A model generated the notes under the pieces. It was not told where the DNA came from, did no database searches, and was given only the letters and a program-made list of their open reading frames with translations. From assembly GCF_009857605.1 (NCBI RefSeq), contig NZ_WWCT01000017.1, positions 1 through 64,000 on the forward strand: 64,000 nt of DNA, in the 5' to 3' direction. Below are positions 17,369-26,408 of the stretch, one piece after another. The DNA is from Duganella levis (GTDB lineage Bacteria; Pseudomonadota; Gammaproteobacteria; Burkholderiales; Burkholderiaceae_D). The position numbers and the translations under genes are program-made. Position 1 is the stretch's first letter. The number at the start of each line of letters is the position of its first letter.

Positions 17369-17468
17369 GGTTTGTTGCACTTTGTGGATGGAAAGGGCTC
17401 ATTTTAACAGCGGATGCGGCACTTGCGCAGGTTGCGCTAGAATGGCGGCATATTTAACGGAGAGTTAC

Positions 17469-18557
17469 ATGAGCATTGCAGTAGAAGACGTCAAGGCCGC
17501 CCTGTCCAAAATTGTTGATCCAAACACAACGAAGGACTTCATAACGGGTAAAGCCGTCAAGAATTTAAAGGTCGATGGCAGCGATATTTCGCTCGATATC
17601 GAACTGGGCTACCCAGCCAAAAGCCAGATCGACGGCATCCGCGCCAGCGTCATCGCCGGCCTGAAGACCCTGCCGGGCGTGGGCAACATCAGCGTCAGCG
17701 TGTACACCAAGATTCTCGCGCACACCGTGCAGCGCGGCCTGAAGCCGATGGTCAATGTCAAAAACATCATTGCCGTGGCTTCGGGCAAGGGCGGCGTCGG
17801 TAAATCGACCACCGCCGTCAACCTGGCGCTGGCGCTGTCCGCCGAAGGCGCGTCGGTTGGTCTGCTGGATGCCGATATCTACGGCCCATCGCAGCCGATG
17901 ATGCTGGGTGTTAAAGGTCGTCCGGAAACCAAGGATGGCAAATCGATGGAGCCGCTGGAGAACTACGGCGTGCAAGTGTCGTCGATCGGCTTCCTGATCG
18001 ATCAGGACGAGCCGATGGTATGGCGCGGCCCGATGGTCACCCAGGCGCTGCAACAGCTGCTGGAACAAACCAACTGGCGCGATCTGGACTACCTGATTGT
18101 CGACATGCCGCCAGGCACCGGCGACATCCAGCTGACCCTGTCGCAAAAAGTGCCGGTCACCGGCGCGATCATCGTCACCACGCCGCAGGACATCGCGCTG
18201 CTGGACGCGCGCAAGGGCCTGAAGATGTTCGAAAAGGTCGGCATTCCGATCCTGGGCATCGTGGAAAACATGAGCGTGCACATCTGCACCAACTGCGGTC
18301 ATGCTGAAGAAATCTTCGGTCACGGCGGCGGCGAGAAGATGTGCAAGGACTTCCACGTCGACTTCCTTGGCGCGCTGCCGCTGACCATGGCGATCCGCGA
18401 GCAGGCTGACGCCGGCAAGCCGACCGTGGTCGCCGATCCGGACGGCCAGGTCGCGGCTATCTATAAGGCGATCGCCCGCAAGGTAGCAATCCAGGTGTCG
18501 GACAAAGCCAAGGACATGACCAGCAAGTTCCCGACCATCGTCGTTAAAAACGACTAA
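17469..18557 (+). CDS. apbC: Mrp/ApbC iron-sulfur carrier P-loop ATPase
   Basis: A cytosolic ATPase of the Mrp/NBP35 group involved in Fe-S cluster delivery. An N-terminal MIP18-like (DUF59) domain (about 1-95) precedes a deviant Walker A (ASGKGGVGKSTT, near residue 105), and a CxxC (ICTNCGH) near residue 275 probably coordinates the cluster. 362 residues from the ATG at 17469 with a GGAGAG site; the upstream extension of the frame overlaps metG and was rejected. The metG/apbC divergent pair is common in proteobacteria. Confidence 0.96.
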   Translation: MSIAVEDVKAALSKIVDPNTTKDFITGKAVKNLKVDGSDISLDIELGYPAKSQIDGIRASVIAGLKTLPGVGNISVSVYTKILAHTVQRGLKPMVNVKNIIAVASGKGGVGKSTTAVNLALALSAEGASVGLLDADIYGPSQPMMLGVKGRPETKDGKSMEPLENYGVQVSSIGFLIDQDEPMVWRGPMVTQALQQLLEQTNWRDLDYLIVDMPPGTGDIQLTLSQKVPVTGAIIVTTPQDIALLDARKGLKMFEKVGIPILGIVENMSVHICTNCGHAEEIFGHGGGEKMCKDFHVDFLGALPLTMAIREQADAGKPTVVADPDGQVAAIYKAIARKVAIQVSDKAKDMTSKFPTIVVKND

Positions 18558-18571
18558 ACAGGAGCGTCATT

Positions 18572-18961
18572 ATGATGAAATCGGTATTGGCGGCGGGCTT
18601 GCTGGCGATCAGCGCTGCGGCGTTTGCGCAGCAGTCTGTGTCGTTTGTCGAGCCGGCCAATGGCGCTACCGTGAGCAGCCCGTTCAAGGTCAAGTTTGCG
18701 GTGGCCGGCATGGACGTCAAGCCTGCCGGCGACATGACCGCCAATACCGGACATCATCATTTGCTGATCAACGCCGCGCCAATCAAGGCCGGCGAAGTGA
18801 TTCCCATGGATGACAAGCACATCCACTTCGGCAAGGGTCAGACCGAAACCGAACTGACGCTGCCGCCGGGGAATTACACCTTGACCATGCAGTTTGCCAA
18901 CGGCCTGCACCAGGCTTACGGCCCCGGCATGAACAAGGAAATCAAAGTCACCGTCAAGTAG
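18572..18961 (+). CDS. DUF4399 periplasmic protein
   Basis: 129 residues with a signal peptide (MMKSVLAAGLLAISAAAFA). The mature part contains the family signature FVEPANGATVSSPFKVKF, TGHHHLLIN and HIHFGKGQTE, with clustered histidines that could bind metal. An AGGAG site precedes the start. It follows apbC by 14 bases and is convergent (touching) with the DUF2306-DUF2141 gene. Function unknown. Confidence 0.85.
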   Translation: MMKSVLAAGLLAISAAAFAQQSVSFVEPANGATVSSPFKVKFAVAGMDVKPAGDMTANTGHHHLLINAAPIKAGEVIPMDDKHIHFGKGQTETELTLPPGNYTLTMQFANGLHQAYGPGMNKEIKVTVK

Positions 18962-19825
18962 TTACTTGTGCAGCGTGATGCCGATGGTTGTGCCGTCGGC
19001 CGGTAGCGTGAAGCGCGCCGCTTCAAATTTTGGCGGTCCGAACTTGCCTTCGGCGTTGTTGCTGAAGCCGGTGGGCTCGGACGGAATGCCGAACATCATG
19101 GTATCCATCTTGCCGTTGCCGTTGACGTCCTGGAACAGCGCGATCGCGTAGTCTCCGGGCGGCAGGTCGTCCAGCTTGACCTGCATGGCCGCATCGCCTG
19201 CAGGCACTGTCAGCCTCTTCATCGACTTGCGCAGGAATTGCTCGCTGTTGTTATAGACGGCGACCACCAGCGTGCCCTTGCCGGGAACGACGTCTTTCAG
19301 ATCCAGCGTCACCGTGGCCGCCTGTGAGGCGGTCGCCATGGCGGCCAGCGCCACCGCTGCCATGCCGGTGCGCGCCGTCCGGCCCCAGAAATAGGCCAAC
19401 AGCATCAGGAACACCATCATCATCACGCCCTGCGTCAGGCCGACCAGCGCGCGTTCCCCTTGCAGGAAAGGCACGCGCACGAATGCTTCGTTGATCAGGC
19501 CGCCGATCAGCTGGTAGTAGCTGAAGACGATGGCGGTCAGGTGGATGCGTAGCCAGTAACGCCCCGGTTTGCGCCAGCGCGCGCTGGCAAAGGCGATCGC
19601 CAGGCTGGCGAGCGTGGCCAGCGCCAGCACGTGGAACACATTGAAGCCGCCCAGCTGATAGATGCAGAGCGCGCTCACGTTCACGAAAGTCATGGCGTAT
19701 ATATAGCGCAGGCCGTCGCGCCGGTGCGTGGCGCCGCCTTTGGCGCGCCACAGCAGCACGCCGCCGATTGCCAGCGCGTAGAAACAGGCCAGGGTGTGCA
19801 GCCAGCCGATCAAAGTCATGTGCAT
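18962..19825 (-). CDS. Membrane DUF2306-type domain fused to periplasmic DUF2141 domain
   Basis: 287 residues. The first 165 hold about five hydrophobic helices (MTLIGWLHTLACFYALAIGG; ALVGLTQGVMMMVFLMLLAYF) resembling DUF2306 membrane proteins. After an Ala-rich signal-like helix, residues 170-287 match DUF2141 (GTLVVAVYNNSEQF, YAIALFQDVNGNGKMD, GFSNNA), a beta-sandwich usually found alone as a secreted protein. A GAGAGGA site precedes the ATG. It is followed by a small regulator and membrane protein on the same strand further upstream. Function unknown. Confidence 0.8.
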   Translation of the reverse strand: MHMTLIGWLHTLACFYALAIGGVLLWRAKGGATHRRDGLRYIYAMTFVNVSALCIYQLGGFNVFHVLALATLASLAIAFASARWRKPGRYWLRIHLTAIVFSYYQLIGGLINEAFVRVPFLQGERALVGLTQGVMMMVFLMLLAYFWGRTARTGMAAVALAAMATASQAATVTLDLKDVVPGKGTLVVAVYNNSEQFLRKSMKRLTVPAGDAAMQVKLDDLPPGDYAIALFQDVNGNGKMDTMMFGIPSEPTGFSNNAEGKFGPPKFEAARFTLPADGTTIGITLHK

Positions 19826-19848
19826 GATGTTCCTCTCAGGTCAGGTGA

Positions 19849-20145
19849 TCACATATCCAGCAATGCGCGCAGTTGTGCCACGTGGTGGCGGTAGGCGGCG
19901 CGGCCGGCAGGGGTGGTGCGGATGCGGGTCAGCGGTTTTTTGCCGACGATTTGCTTGTCGATCTCGACATAACCGGCGCGCACCAGCGTTTCCAGATGCG
20001 CGCCGAGGTTGCCGTCGCTGGCGTTGACCAGCGACTTCAGGCGGACAAATTCAATCCATTCGTCTTTCTTCAGGGTATGCAGCGCCGTCATCATGCGCAG
20101 CCGCGTGCTTTGGTGTATGACTTCGTCGAGGCCGTCCATTGCCAT
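19849..20145 (-). CDS. Winged-helix transcriptional regulator
   Basis: 98 residues of a single winged helix-turn-helix (STRLRMMTALHTLKKDEWIEF, DGNLGAHLETLVRAGYVEI, TPAGRAAYRHHVAQL), resembling the small ArsR/PadR-like regulators often paired with a membrane protein. The open frame extends upstream to 20343 but lies in the next gene; the ATG at 20145 has a TGAGGA site 3 bases upstream. It sits 5 bases downstream of the membrane gene, so it is cotranscribed. The ligand is unknown. Confidence 0.85.
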   Translation of the reverse strand: MAMDGLDEVIHQSTRLRMMTALHTLKKDEWIEFVRLKSLVNASDGNLGAHLETLVRAGYVEIDKQIVGKKPLTRIRTTPAGRAAYRHHVAQLRALLDM

Positions 20146-20150
20146 CGTCC

Positions 20151-20699
20151 TCAGCGCGCGTGGCGCATCCAGGTGCCGCCCAGCAGCAGGCCGCCGCCGG
20201 CCGCCACTGCCATGATCAGCTCGTACCATGGGCTGTGAAGCAGATAAGCGGTCAGGCTGATGGCAATCACCAGTCCGCCCAGTATGGTCCAGCGCAGGCC
20301 GAACCACAGGCCGTGCAGCATGTAGGCGCTCATCGCCAGGCAAGTCCAGAACACTTCAATGCTGCGTCCGCGTGGGCCGATCAGTATGGAGACGATGATG
20401 CCGAACCCCAGCAGGATGCCGCCGGCCCATGCCAGCCGCCGGTCGTCCTGTTGCTGCTTGTCGCCGCCGCTCTCGCGCCAGCGCAGCAGGAGGCTGCCGA
20501 TAAAGCCTGCGAGGTCGCAGATCATCCAGATCTTGCCGGCGCTACCAGGCAGCCAGTAGCAAGCCAGGTGGGCGACGATCCACACCACGCCCCACAGTTG
20601 CACGATCGGCCCCTTGCGCCAGTAGCCCAGGTATTGCTCGCTGCGTTGCTGTGTTTCTTCAATCTCCGCGAGGAGGTCGCGCGCCATTTGCTGATTCAT
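20151..20699 (-). CDS. Multispan membrane protein of unknown function
   Basis: 182 residues from the ATG at 20699 (MNQQMARDLLAEIEETQQRSE). A soluble N-terminal helix precedes about six hydrophobic segments (VQLWGVVWIVAHLACYWL, TILGGLVIAISLTAYLL, ELIMAVAAGGGLLLGG). The arrangement with a downstream winged-helix regulator is a common two-gene module in which the regulator controls the membrane protein. No transport family recognised. Confidence 0.75.
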   Translation of the reverse strand: MNQQMARDLLAEIEETQQRSEQYLGYWRKGPIVQLWGVVWIVAHLACYWLPGSAGKIWMICDLAGFIGSLLLRWRESGGDKQQQDDRRLAWAGGILLGFGIIVSILIGPRGRSIEVFWTCLAMSAYMLHGLWFGLRWTILGGLVIAISLTAYLLHSPWYELIMAVAAGGGLLLGGTWMRHAR

Positions 20700-20813
20700 G
20701 ATGATCCATAGAGTACTCTGTAATGCAGAGTAGTTTGCTTTCAAATTATCTGGATGTCAACTCGAATATTTTGCGGCGCGCTAGAATGATGATTTTTACG
20801 CACAGTCCCTGTT

Positions 20814-21419
20814 ATGCCGCCTGCCGCACTTCGTCTTCGCAAAGCTCCGCGCCAGAGCCGCGCCGTCAACACGGTGGATGCGCTGCTGGAAGCGGCTGCG
20901 CTGGTGCTGGAGGCGGAAGGGCTGGAAGGCTTTAACACCAATGCGGTGGCGCGTCGCGCCGGCGCCAGCATCGGCACGCTGTATCAATATTTTCCGAGTA
21001 AGGATGCGCTGACCCTGGCGCTGTTGATGCGCGAGGAAGCCAAGGCGCACGCCGCTGCCGCTGCGGCCGCCGCGCTGCCATCGTGGCGCGAGGCGTTGAC
21101 GGCCTTTATCGACGTCGGCGTGGCGCAGCAGCTGACGCGGCCGAACTTGGCGCGGTTGCTGGATCAGGAAGAGGGACGTCCGGAGATCCGCGCGGCGATG
21201 GATGGGCAGCACAGCTTTCATGACCTGCTGCTTATCGTGCTCGACAAGCCCGACACGCCGCCGCATTTACAGGATGCGGCGCGCCGCAGTGTCGCTGCCG
21301 CCGATCTGTTCGTGATCATCCGTGGACTGGTGGACGCCGCCGGCCAGCGCGGCGAACGCGATGTGGATGACCTTGCCCGCCGCGTGCGCGCGGCAGCCTT
21401 TGGCGTGCTGGGCGGCTAG
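20814..21419 (+). CDS. TetR-family transcriptional regulator
   Basis: 201 residues. The N-terminal TetR helix-turn-helix is plain (DALLEAAALVLEAEGLEGFN, AVARRAGASIGTLYQYFPSK) and the C-terminal ligand-binding domain is TetR_C-like. No divergent partner is obvious; the upstream membrane/regulator pair is divergent across a 114-base gap. The ribosome-binding site is weak. Confidence 0.92.
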   Translation: MPPAALRLRKAPRQSRAVNTVDALLEAAALVLEAEGLEGFNTNAVARRAGASIGTLYQYFPSKDALTLALLMREEAKAHAAAAAAAALPSWREALTAFIDVGVAQQLTRPNLARLLDQEEGRPEIRAAMDGQHSFHDLLLIVLDKPDTPPHLQDAARRSVAAADLFVIIRGLVDAAGQRGERDVDDLARRVRAAAFGVLGG

Positions 21420-21423
21420 CTAG

Positions 21424-22395
21424 CTACCACGGCCAGGCCACGTTCAGGCCCGCGCCATCCCGTTGAGCAGCTTTATATAGATACTCTCCCAGCACCAGAT
21501 CCTGCAAGGCCAGGCCGGTCATGTCGAAGACCGTGATATCCGATGGTTCGCGCGTGAACGATGCGTGGCTGGCCAGCAGGTCGCCCATCTGCACGCATGC
21601 CAGGCCGTTCGCCCATTGCATTTCACCGAGCGCGCTGGCCTGGGCCTGTTCGTCCACGACGATGCGCGCCTGTTGCAGCAAGCCCTCCGGCAGTTCCCGC
21701 TTGCCGCGCGTATCGGCGCCGACGCAGTTGATGTGTGCCCCCGGCTGCACCGCGCCTGCGCTGAACAGCGGCCCACGGCCCGGCGTCGCCGTGATGACGA
21801 TGTCGCTGGCGGCGACCGCTGCGTCGGCATCGGCAGTATGTTCGGGCTTACCCCAGGCGGCGAATTGCGCTTCAAAGCCGGGGTCCGGCGCGCCGCTGTG
21901 CGACACGTAGCGAATCTCTTTTAACGAAGGCAAGGCGCGCAACGCTGCTGCTGTTTGGGCGGCGGCCTGCACGCCGGTGCCGAAGACGCACAGCGTTTCG
22001 CTATCCTGCCGCGCCAGCATGCGCAAGCCGAGTTCGCCCGCCGCCGCAGTCCGCGCGGTGGTGATCGCATTGCCATCCATAATGCAGCGCGGCCGCCCGG
22101 TTGCCGGGTCGAACAGCATCACTGTGGCCTGGTGCGGCTCGCCGCCAAGTGCGCGGTTGGCGGGCCAGAAACCCGCGGCCTTAAAACCCAGCACGTCCTG
22201 GCTGGCGATATCCCCCGATTTGATGCCAAACACGCCGCCCGTCGCCAGCGCCTCGCGCACGACAGGGAAGATGCGTCCCTGCTGTGACCCCTGCAGTGTG
22301 AATGCAGTGCTCACCGCTGTGAGCGCCATGTCCGGCGTGAGCAGGCCGTTAATGGTATCGCGGTCCAGAAGCAAAAGTTGGGCTTGATTGCGCAT
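21424..22395 (-). CDS. Ornithine cyclodeaminase/mu-crystallin family dehydrogenase
   Basis: 323 residues. A Rossmann fold with the NAD(P)-binding motif CVFGTGVQAAAQ (about 151-162) and the family motifs AITTARTAAAGELGLRML and FGIKSGD. Members act as ornithine cyclodeaminase, pyrroline-2-carboxylate reductase, ketimine reductase or iminosuccinate reductase (BhcD). Divergent from a DSD1-type PLP enzyme with a 60-base gap, which suggests a shared amino acid pathway. The exact substrate cannot be read from the sequence. Confidence 0.85.
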   Translation of the reverse strand: MRNQAQLLLLDRDTINGLLTPDMALTAVSTAFTLQGSQQGRIFPVVREALATGGVFGIKSGDIASQDVLGFKAAGFWPANRALGGEPHQATVMLFDPATGRPRCIMDGNAITTARTAAAGELGLRMLARQDSETLCVFGTGVQAAAQTAAALRALPSLKEIRYVSHSGAPDPGFEAQFAAWGKPEHTADADAAVAASDIVITATPGRGPLFSAGAVQPGAHINCVGADTRGKRELPEGLLQQARIVVDEQAQASALGEMQWANGLACVQMGDLLASHASFTREPSDITVFDMTGLALQDLVLGEYLYKAAQRDGAGLNVAWPW

Positions 22396-22455
22396 GATTG
22401 GCTAATTTGTCTAAAATTGGATAGAATGTATTTTATCGCAAATAAGGAGCTGGTC

Positions 22456-23571
22456 ATGCAAGACATCCTGGAAACCCCGGTCCTGTTGTTGGACGAGCGC
22501 CGCATGCAGAACAATATCGAACGCATGCAGAATCGTATGGACAAGCTGGGCATGTCATTCCGTCCGCACGTCAAGACCAGCAAATGCCTGGAAGTGGTGC
22601 GCCGCCAGATCGCCGCCGGCGCGCGCGGCATTACCGTTTCGACGCTGAAGGAAGCGGAAGAGTTCTTTCGCGCGGGCGTCGAGGATATTCTGTACGCCGT
22701 CGCCATCGTGCCGAACAAGCTGGACCATGCGCTGAAGTTGATTCGCGCCGGGCTGCGCCTGACGCTGCTGGTGGAATCGGTGGCGATGGCGGAGCAGGTC
22801 GCCCGCCACGGCGCCGAACACGGCCTGACCTACGAGGTGCTGATTGAAATCGATACGGACGGCCACCGTTCCGGCGTCAAGCCTGCCGACCCGGTGCTGC
22901 TGGACATCGCCGCCGCATTGCAAGGCGGCGCGCGCCTCAAGGGCGTGATGACGCATGCCGGCGCCTCCTACGACCTGAATACGCCGGAAGCGCTGGAAGC
23001 GATGGCGGAGCAGGAACGCTCGCGTTGCGTGGCGGCCGCTATGTTGTTGCGTAGTGCTGGCCATGCGTGCGAAGTGGTGAGCGTCGGCTCCACGCCCACC
23101 GCCCTGAGTGCGCGCCACCTGGAAGGCGTGACGGAAGTGCGTGCCGGCGTGTACGTGTTCTTCGATATGGTGATGGCCGACGTGGGCGTGTGCACGCAGG
23201 ACGACATCGCCATCAGCGTGCTGTGCACCGTGATCGGCCACCAGCCGGCGCAAGGCTGGGTCATTACCGATGGCGGCTGGATGGCGATGAGCCGCGACCT
23301 CGGCCATCACGAGCACGGCTACGGCGTGGTGTGCGACGCCGACGGCCAGCCGATTCCTGACCTCGGCTTCGGCAAGGCCAACCAGGAGCACGGCGTGCTG
23401 CAATGGCGCGGCGACGCGGGCGTCGACATCGCCCAGCGCTTTCCGGTCGGCAGCAGCCTGCGCGTGCTGCCGAATCACGCTTGCGCCACCGGCGCGCAGC
23501 ACGGGCAATACCATGTTATTCCGCAAAACGGCGGCGATTGGCCGGTGTGGCCGCGCTTCAGCGGCTGGTAA
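22456..23571 (+). CDS. DSD1-family (alanine-racemase-fold) PLP enzyme
   Basis: 371 residues. Motif LDERRMQNNIERMQNRMDKL, then FRPHVKTSKC with the presumed PLP lysine (Lys35), an alanine-racemase N-terminal barrel, and a C-terminal DSD1 beta domain (DGGWMAMSRD; LPNHACATGAQH with metal-binding His and Cys residues). Family members are D-serine dehydratase, D-threonine aldolase or 3-hydroxyaspartate aldolase/dehydratase (BhcC-like). An AAGGAG site lies 7 bases before the ATG at 22456. Divergent from the cyclodeaminase-family gene. Confidence 0.88.
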   Translation: MQDILETPVLLLDERRMQNNIERMQNRMDKLGMSFRPHVKTSKCLEVVRRQIAAGARGITVSTLKEAEEFFRAGVEDILYAVAIVPNKLDHALKLIRAGLRLTLLVESVAMAEQVARHGAEHGLTYEVLIEIDTDGHRSGVKPADPVLLDIAAALQGGARLKGVMTHAGASYDLNTPEALEAMAEQERSRCVAAAMLLRSAGHACEVVSVGSTPTALSARHLEGVTEVRAGVYVFFDMVMADVGVCTQDDIAISVLCTVIGHQPAQGWVITDGGWMAMSRDLGHHEHGYGVVCDADGQPIPDLGFGKANQEHGVLQWRGDAGVDIAQRFPVGSSLRVLPNHACATGAQHGQYHVIPQNGGDWPVWPRFSGW

Positions 23572-23697
23572 AAGCGAGTAATTCGCTTGCGGCGGCGTTA
23601 AGTCGTTGATGGGAAAGGCTTTTCTGCGAATGAAAAGCGAGTTGAGGGCAGGGCGTTCGGGTCTTATTCTGATGGCTTCACCAACAGGAGTCAGACC

Positions 23698-24105
23698 ATG
23701 AAATTCAATCACCTCAGCTTTCCATCCAGCGACGTTAAAGCCACCGCCAACTTCTTCGTGCAGCACCTCGGCTGCTCGCTGGAATTCATCAGCCCGGCGG
23801 CAGCGATGCTCAAGCGCGCCGGTTTCGACATCGTCATCGAGGCCAAGGATCATACCGTGGTGTGGCCGCACAACTTCCACCTCGGCTTCGAGTTGCCGTC
23901 GGTGGACGCAGTCAGCGAGCTGTATCAGCACTTGCTGGCGCAGGGCGTCACGATGAAGACCGGCATGTTTCAGCACGAGCGCGGCTCACGCTTCTTCTGC
24001 GAGGCGCCCGGTGGCCTGCTGTTCGAAATGAACACCCGTGCCGACGCCCACGAGAAGTACCGCGCCAGCTTTGAGCGCCAAGCCCTCGCCGACGCGGTAA
24101 AATAG
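23698..24105 (+). CDS. VOC-superfamily (glyoxalase-like) protein
   Basis: 135 residues with the beta-alpha-beta-beta-beta fold of vicinal oxygen chelate proteins: FNHLSFPSSDVKATANFFVQH, a central FHLGFELPSVDAVSELYQHL repeat, and the terminal GLLFEMNTRAD with a candidate metal-ligand Glu. Function within the superfamily is unknown. An AGGAG site precedes the start, and gltX follows 30 bases later. Confidence 0.88.
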   Translation: MKFNHLSFPSSDVKATANFFVQHLGCSLEFISPAAAMLKRAGFDIVIEAKDHTVVWPHNFHLGFELPSVDAVSELYQHLLAQGVTMKTGMFQHERGSRFFCEAPGGLLFEMNTRADAHEKYRASFERQALADAVK

Positions 24106-24135
24106 CATTCTTTATATATCTCAGCTTTCACTCCG

Positions 24136-25545
24136 ATGACCAACGCACCAGCCAAGCCAGTCCGTACCCGTTTCGCACCTAGCCCGACCGGCTACCTCCA
24201 CCTCGGCGGCGCCCGCACGGCGCTGTATTCGTGGGCCTTCGCCCGTCACTTCGGCGGCACCTTCGTGCTGCGTATCGAAGACACCGATCTGGAACGCTCG
24301 ACCCCGGAAGCCGTGCAGGCGATTATCGAAGGCATGGCGTGGCTGGGTCTGAATCACGACGAAGGCCCGTTCTACCAGATGCAGCGCATGGACCGCTACC
24401 GCGAAGTGGTCGGCCAGATGCTGGAAGCCGGCACCGCCTACCACTGCTATTCGTCGCCGGAAGAAGTGCAGGCGATGCGCGACCGCGCCACCGCCGCCGG
24501 CCAGAAGCCACGTTACGACGGCACCTGGCGTCCAGAGCCGGGCAAGACCCTGCCGGCGATTCCGGAAGGCCGCAAGCCAGTGGTTCGCTTCAAAAATCCG
24601 CTGGACGGCGAAGTGACCTGGAACGATTTCGTCAAAGGCACCATTACCATCGGCAATAAAGAGCTAGACGATCTGGTCATCGCCCGCACCGACGGCACGC
24701 CGACCTATAACTTCTGCGTCGCCATCGACGACCTGGATATGGAAATCAGTCACGTGCTGCGCGGCGACGACCACGTCAACAACACGCCACGCCAGATCAA
24801 CATCCTGCGCGCCATCGGCGCAGCGCTGCCGGAGTACGGCCACCTGCCGATGATCCTGGGTTCGGACGGCGCCAAGATGTCCAAGCGCAAGGACGCGGTC
24901 AACGTCATGCAATACCCGGCCGAAGGCTATCTGCCGGAAGCCATCCTGAACTACCTGGCGCGCCTGGGCTGGAGCCATGGCGACGAGGAAGTGTTCTCGA
25001 TGGAGCAGGTGTGCAGCTGGTTCGACGGTTCGCACCTGTCCAACTCGGCGGCGCAGTTCAACATCGAAAAGCTGAACTGGCTGAACAACCACTATATTAA
25101 GCAGGCCGACAACGAACGCCTGGCCGAACTGGCCAAGCCGCGCATGCTGGCCAACGGCGCCGTGTTCGAAGGTGCGCCGTCGCTGGCCGTGGTGCTGGGT
25201 CTGCTGAAAGAACGCACCAACACCGTCAACGAACTGGCCGATGCCGCCATGCTGTTCTACCGTGAGCCGCAGCCGGACGCCGCGCTGCTGACCCAGCACG
25301 TCACCGACGCCGTCAAGCCGGCGCTGGCCGATTTCGCCGAGCGTTGCAAAACGGTGGAGTGGAACAAGGCTGCGATCGCCGCGATGATCAAGGAAGTGCT
25401 GGCTGCGCATGGTTTGAAGATGCCGCAGATCGCCATGCCGTTGCGCCTGTTTATTACTGGCCAGTTGCAGACGCCGGCGATTGACGCGGTACTGGAAATC
25501 TTTGGCCGCGATACGGTTGTCGCGCGCCTGGCAAAGTTCATTTAA
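24136..25545 (+). CDS. gltX: Glutamyl-tRNA synthetase
   Basis: Charges tRNA-Glu. The class I signature FAPSPTGYLHLGGAR lies at about 13-27 (HIGH-equivalent His22), VLRIEDTDLERS follows, and KMSKRKDA sits at 247-254; the anticodon-binding helical domain completes the 469 residues. The direct neighbour downstream is a tRNA array that includes three tRNA-Glu genes, its own substrate. Confidence 0.98.
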   Translation: MTNAPAKPVRTRFAPSPTGYLHLGGARTALYSWAFARHFGGTFVLRIEDTDLERSTPEAVQAIIEGMAWLGLNHDEGPFYQMQRMDRYREVVGQMLEAGTAYHCYSSPEEVQAMRDRATAAGQKPRYDGTWRPEPGKTLPAIPEGRKPVVRFKNPLDGEVTWNDFVKGTITIGNKELDDLVIARTDGTPTYNFCVAIDDLDMEISHVLRGDDHVNNTPRQINILRAIGAALPEYGHLPMILGSDGAKMSKRKDAVNVMQYPAEGYLPEAILNYLARLGWSHGDEEVFSMEQVCSWFDGSHLSNSAAQFNIEKLNWLNNHYIKQADNERLAELAKPRMLANGAVFEGAPSLAVVLGLLKERTNTVNELADAAMLFYREPQPDAALLTQHVTDAVKPALADFAERCKTVEWNKAAIAAMIKEVLAAHGLKMPQIAMPLRLFITGQLQTPAIDAVLEIFGRDTVVARLAKFI

Positions 25546-25584
25546 TTAATTCATTGAAGCAGGGGCAAAGTTGCAAAAGGGTAT

Positions 25585-25612
25585 TTGCATAATACGGCGC
25601 CTCTGCTATACT
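25585..25612 (+). promoter_or_regulatory. Sigma-70-type promoter of the tRNA-Ala/Glu array
   Basis: TTGCAT at 25585-25590 and TATACT at 25607-25612 are separated by 16 bases, and a GC/pyrimidine-rich stretch follows 18 bases before the first tRNA. The spacing, match and position support a strong stable-RNA promoter. Confidence 0.75.
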
Positions 25613-25630
25613 CTTGTCTCTCGCGCAAAC

Positions 25631-25706
<76 letters not shown>

Positions 25707-25741
25707 GTTTGCAGAGGTTGTAGTGCCGTAGTAGTGCCAAG

Positions 25742-25817
25742 GTCCCCATCGTCTAGAGGCCTAGGACATCACCCTTTCACGGTGAGTACGGGGGTTCGAA
25801 TCCCCCTGGGGACGCCA
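25742..25817 (+). tRNA. tRNA-Glu(TTC), copy 1
   Basis: A 76-base cloverleaf with encoded CCA. Acceptor stem GTCCCCA/TGGGGAC; anticodon stem TCACC/GGTGA with loop CTTTCAC gives anticodon TTC. The T-loop GGTTCGAATCC is intact. Confidence 0.97.
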
Positions 25818-25857
25818 GCTTCGCCAAGGCTGGTAGTAGTAAATAATCTGTGCCAGA

Positions 25858-25933
<76 letters not shown>

Positions 25934-25969
25934 ACGCACAGAGGATGATAGTAGTGCCGTAGTTCCGAG

Positions 25970-26045
25970 GTCCCCATCGTCTAGAGGCCTAGGACATCAC
26001 CCTTTCACGGTGAGTACGGGGGTTCGAATCCCCCTGGGGACGCCA
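25970..26045 (+). tRNA. tRNA-Glu(TTC), copy 2
   Basis: Identical to tRNA-Glu copy 1; anticodon TTC, encoded CCA. Confidence 0.97.
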
Positions 26046-26090
26046 GCTTCGCCAAGGCTGGTCGGTAGTGGTAAATAGTTTCTGTGCCAG

Positions 26091-26166
<76 letters not shown>

Positions 26167-26200
26167 ACGCACAGAGATGATAGTAAGTCGTAGTTCCAAG

Positions 26201-26276
26201 GTCCCCATCGTCTAGAGGCCTAGGACATCACCCTTTCACGGTGAGTACGGGGGTTCGAATCCCCCTGGGGACGCCA
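26201..26276 (+). tRNA. tRNA-Glu(TTC), copy 3
   Basis: Identical to the other tRNA-Glu copies. It is the last gene of the left array and the left border of the AT-rich island. Confidence 0.97.
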
Positions 26277-26286
26277 AAAATGATGA

Positions 26287-26308
26287 AGCCGCTTAGAGCG
26301 GCTTTTTT
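26287..26308 (+). terminator. Intrinsic terminator of the left tRNA array
   Basis: AGCCGCT / AGCGGCT stem (7 bp, TAG loop) followed by a run of T residues, 11 bases after the last tRNA-Glu. Confidence 0.85.
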
Positions 26309-26408
26309 GTTTTCTGGGCCCATCAACATCCTTCCTTCCGCTTCCTTGTCGCCATCTGCGTGACAATTTGTGCATTTTTTCTTGATTGCAACATGGTAGG
26401 CTGTTGGC

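Noticed and set aside
15476..17407. 643-codon open frame on plus strand opposite metG
   Set aside because: Shadow of metG; no recognisable domain.
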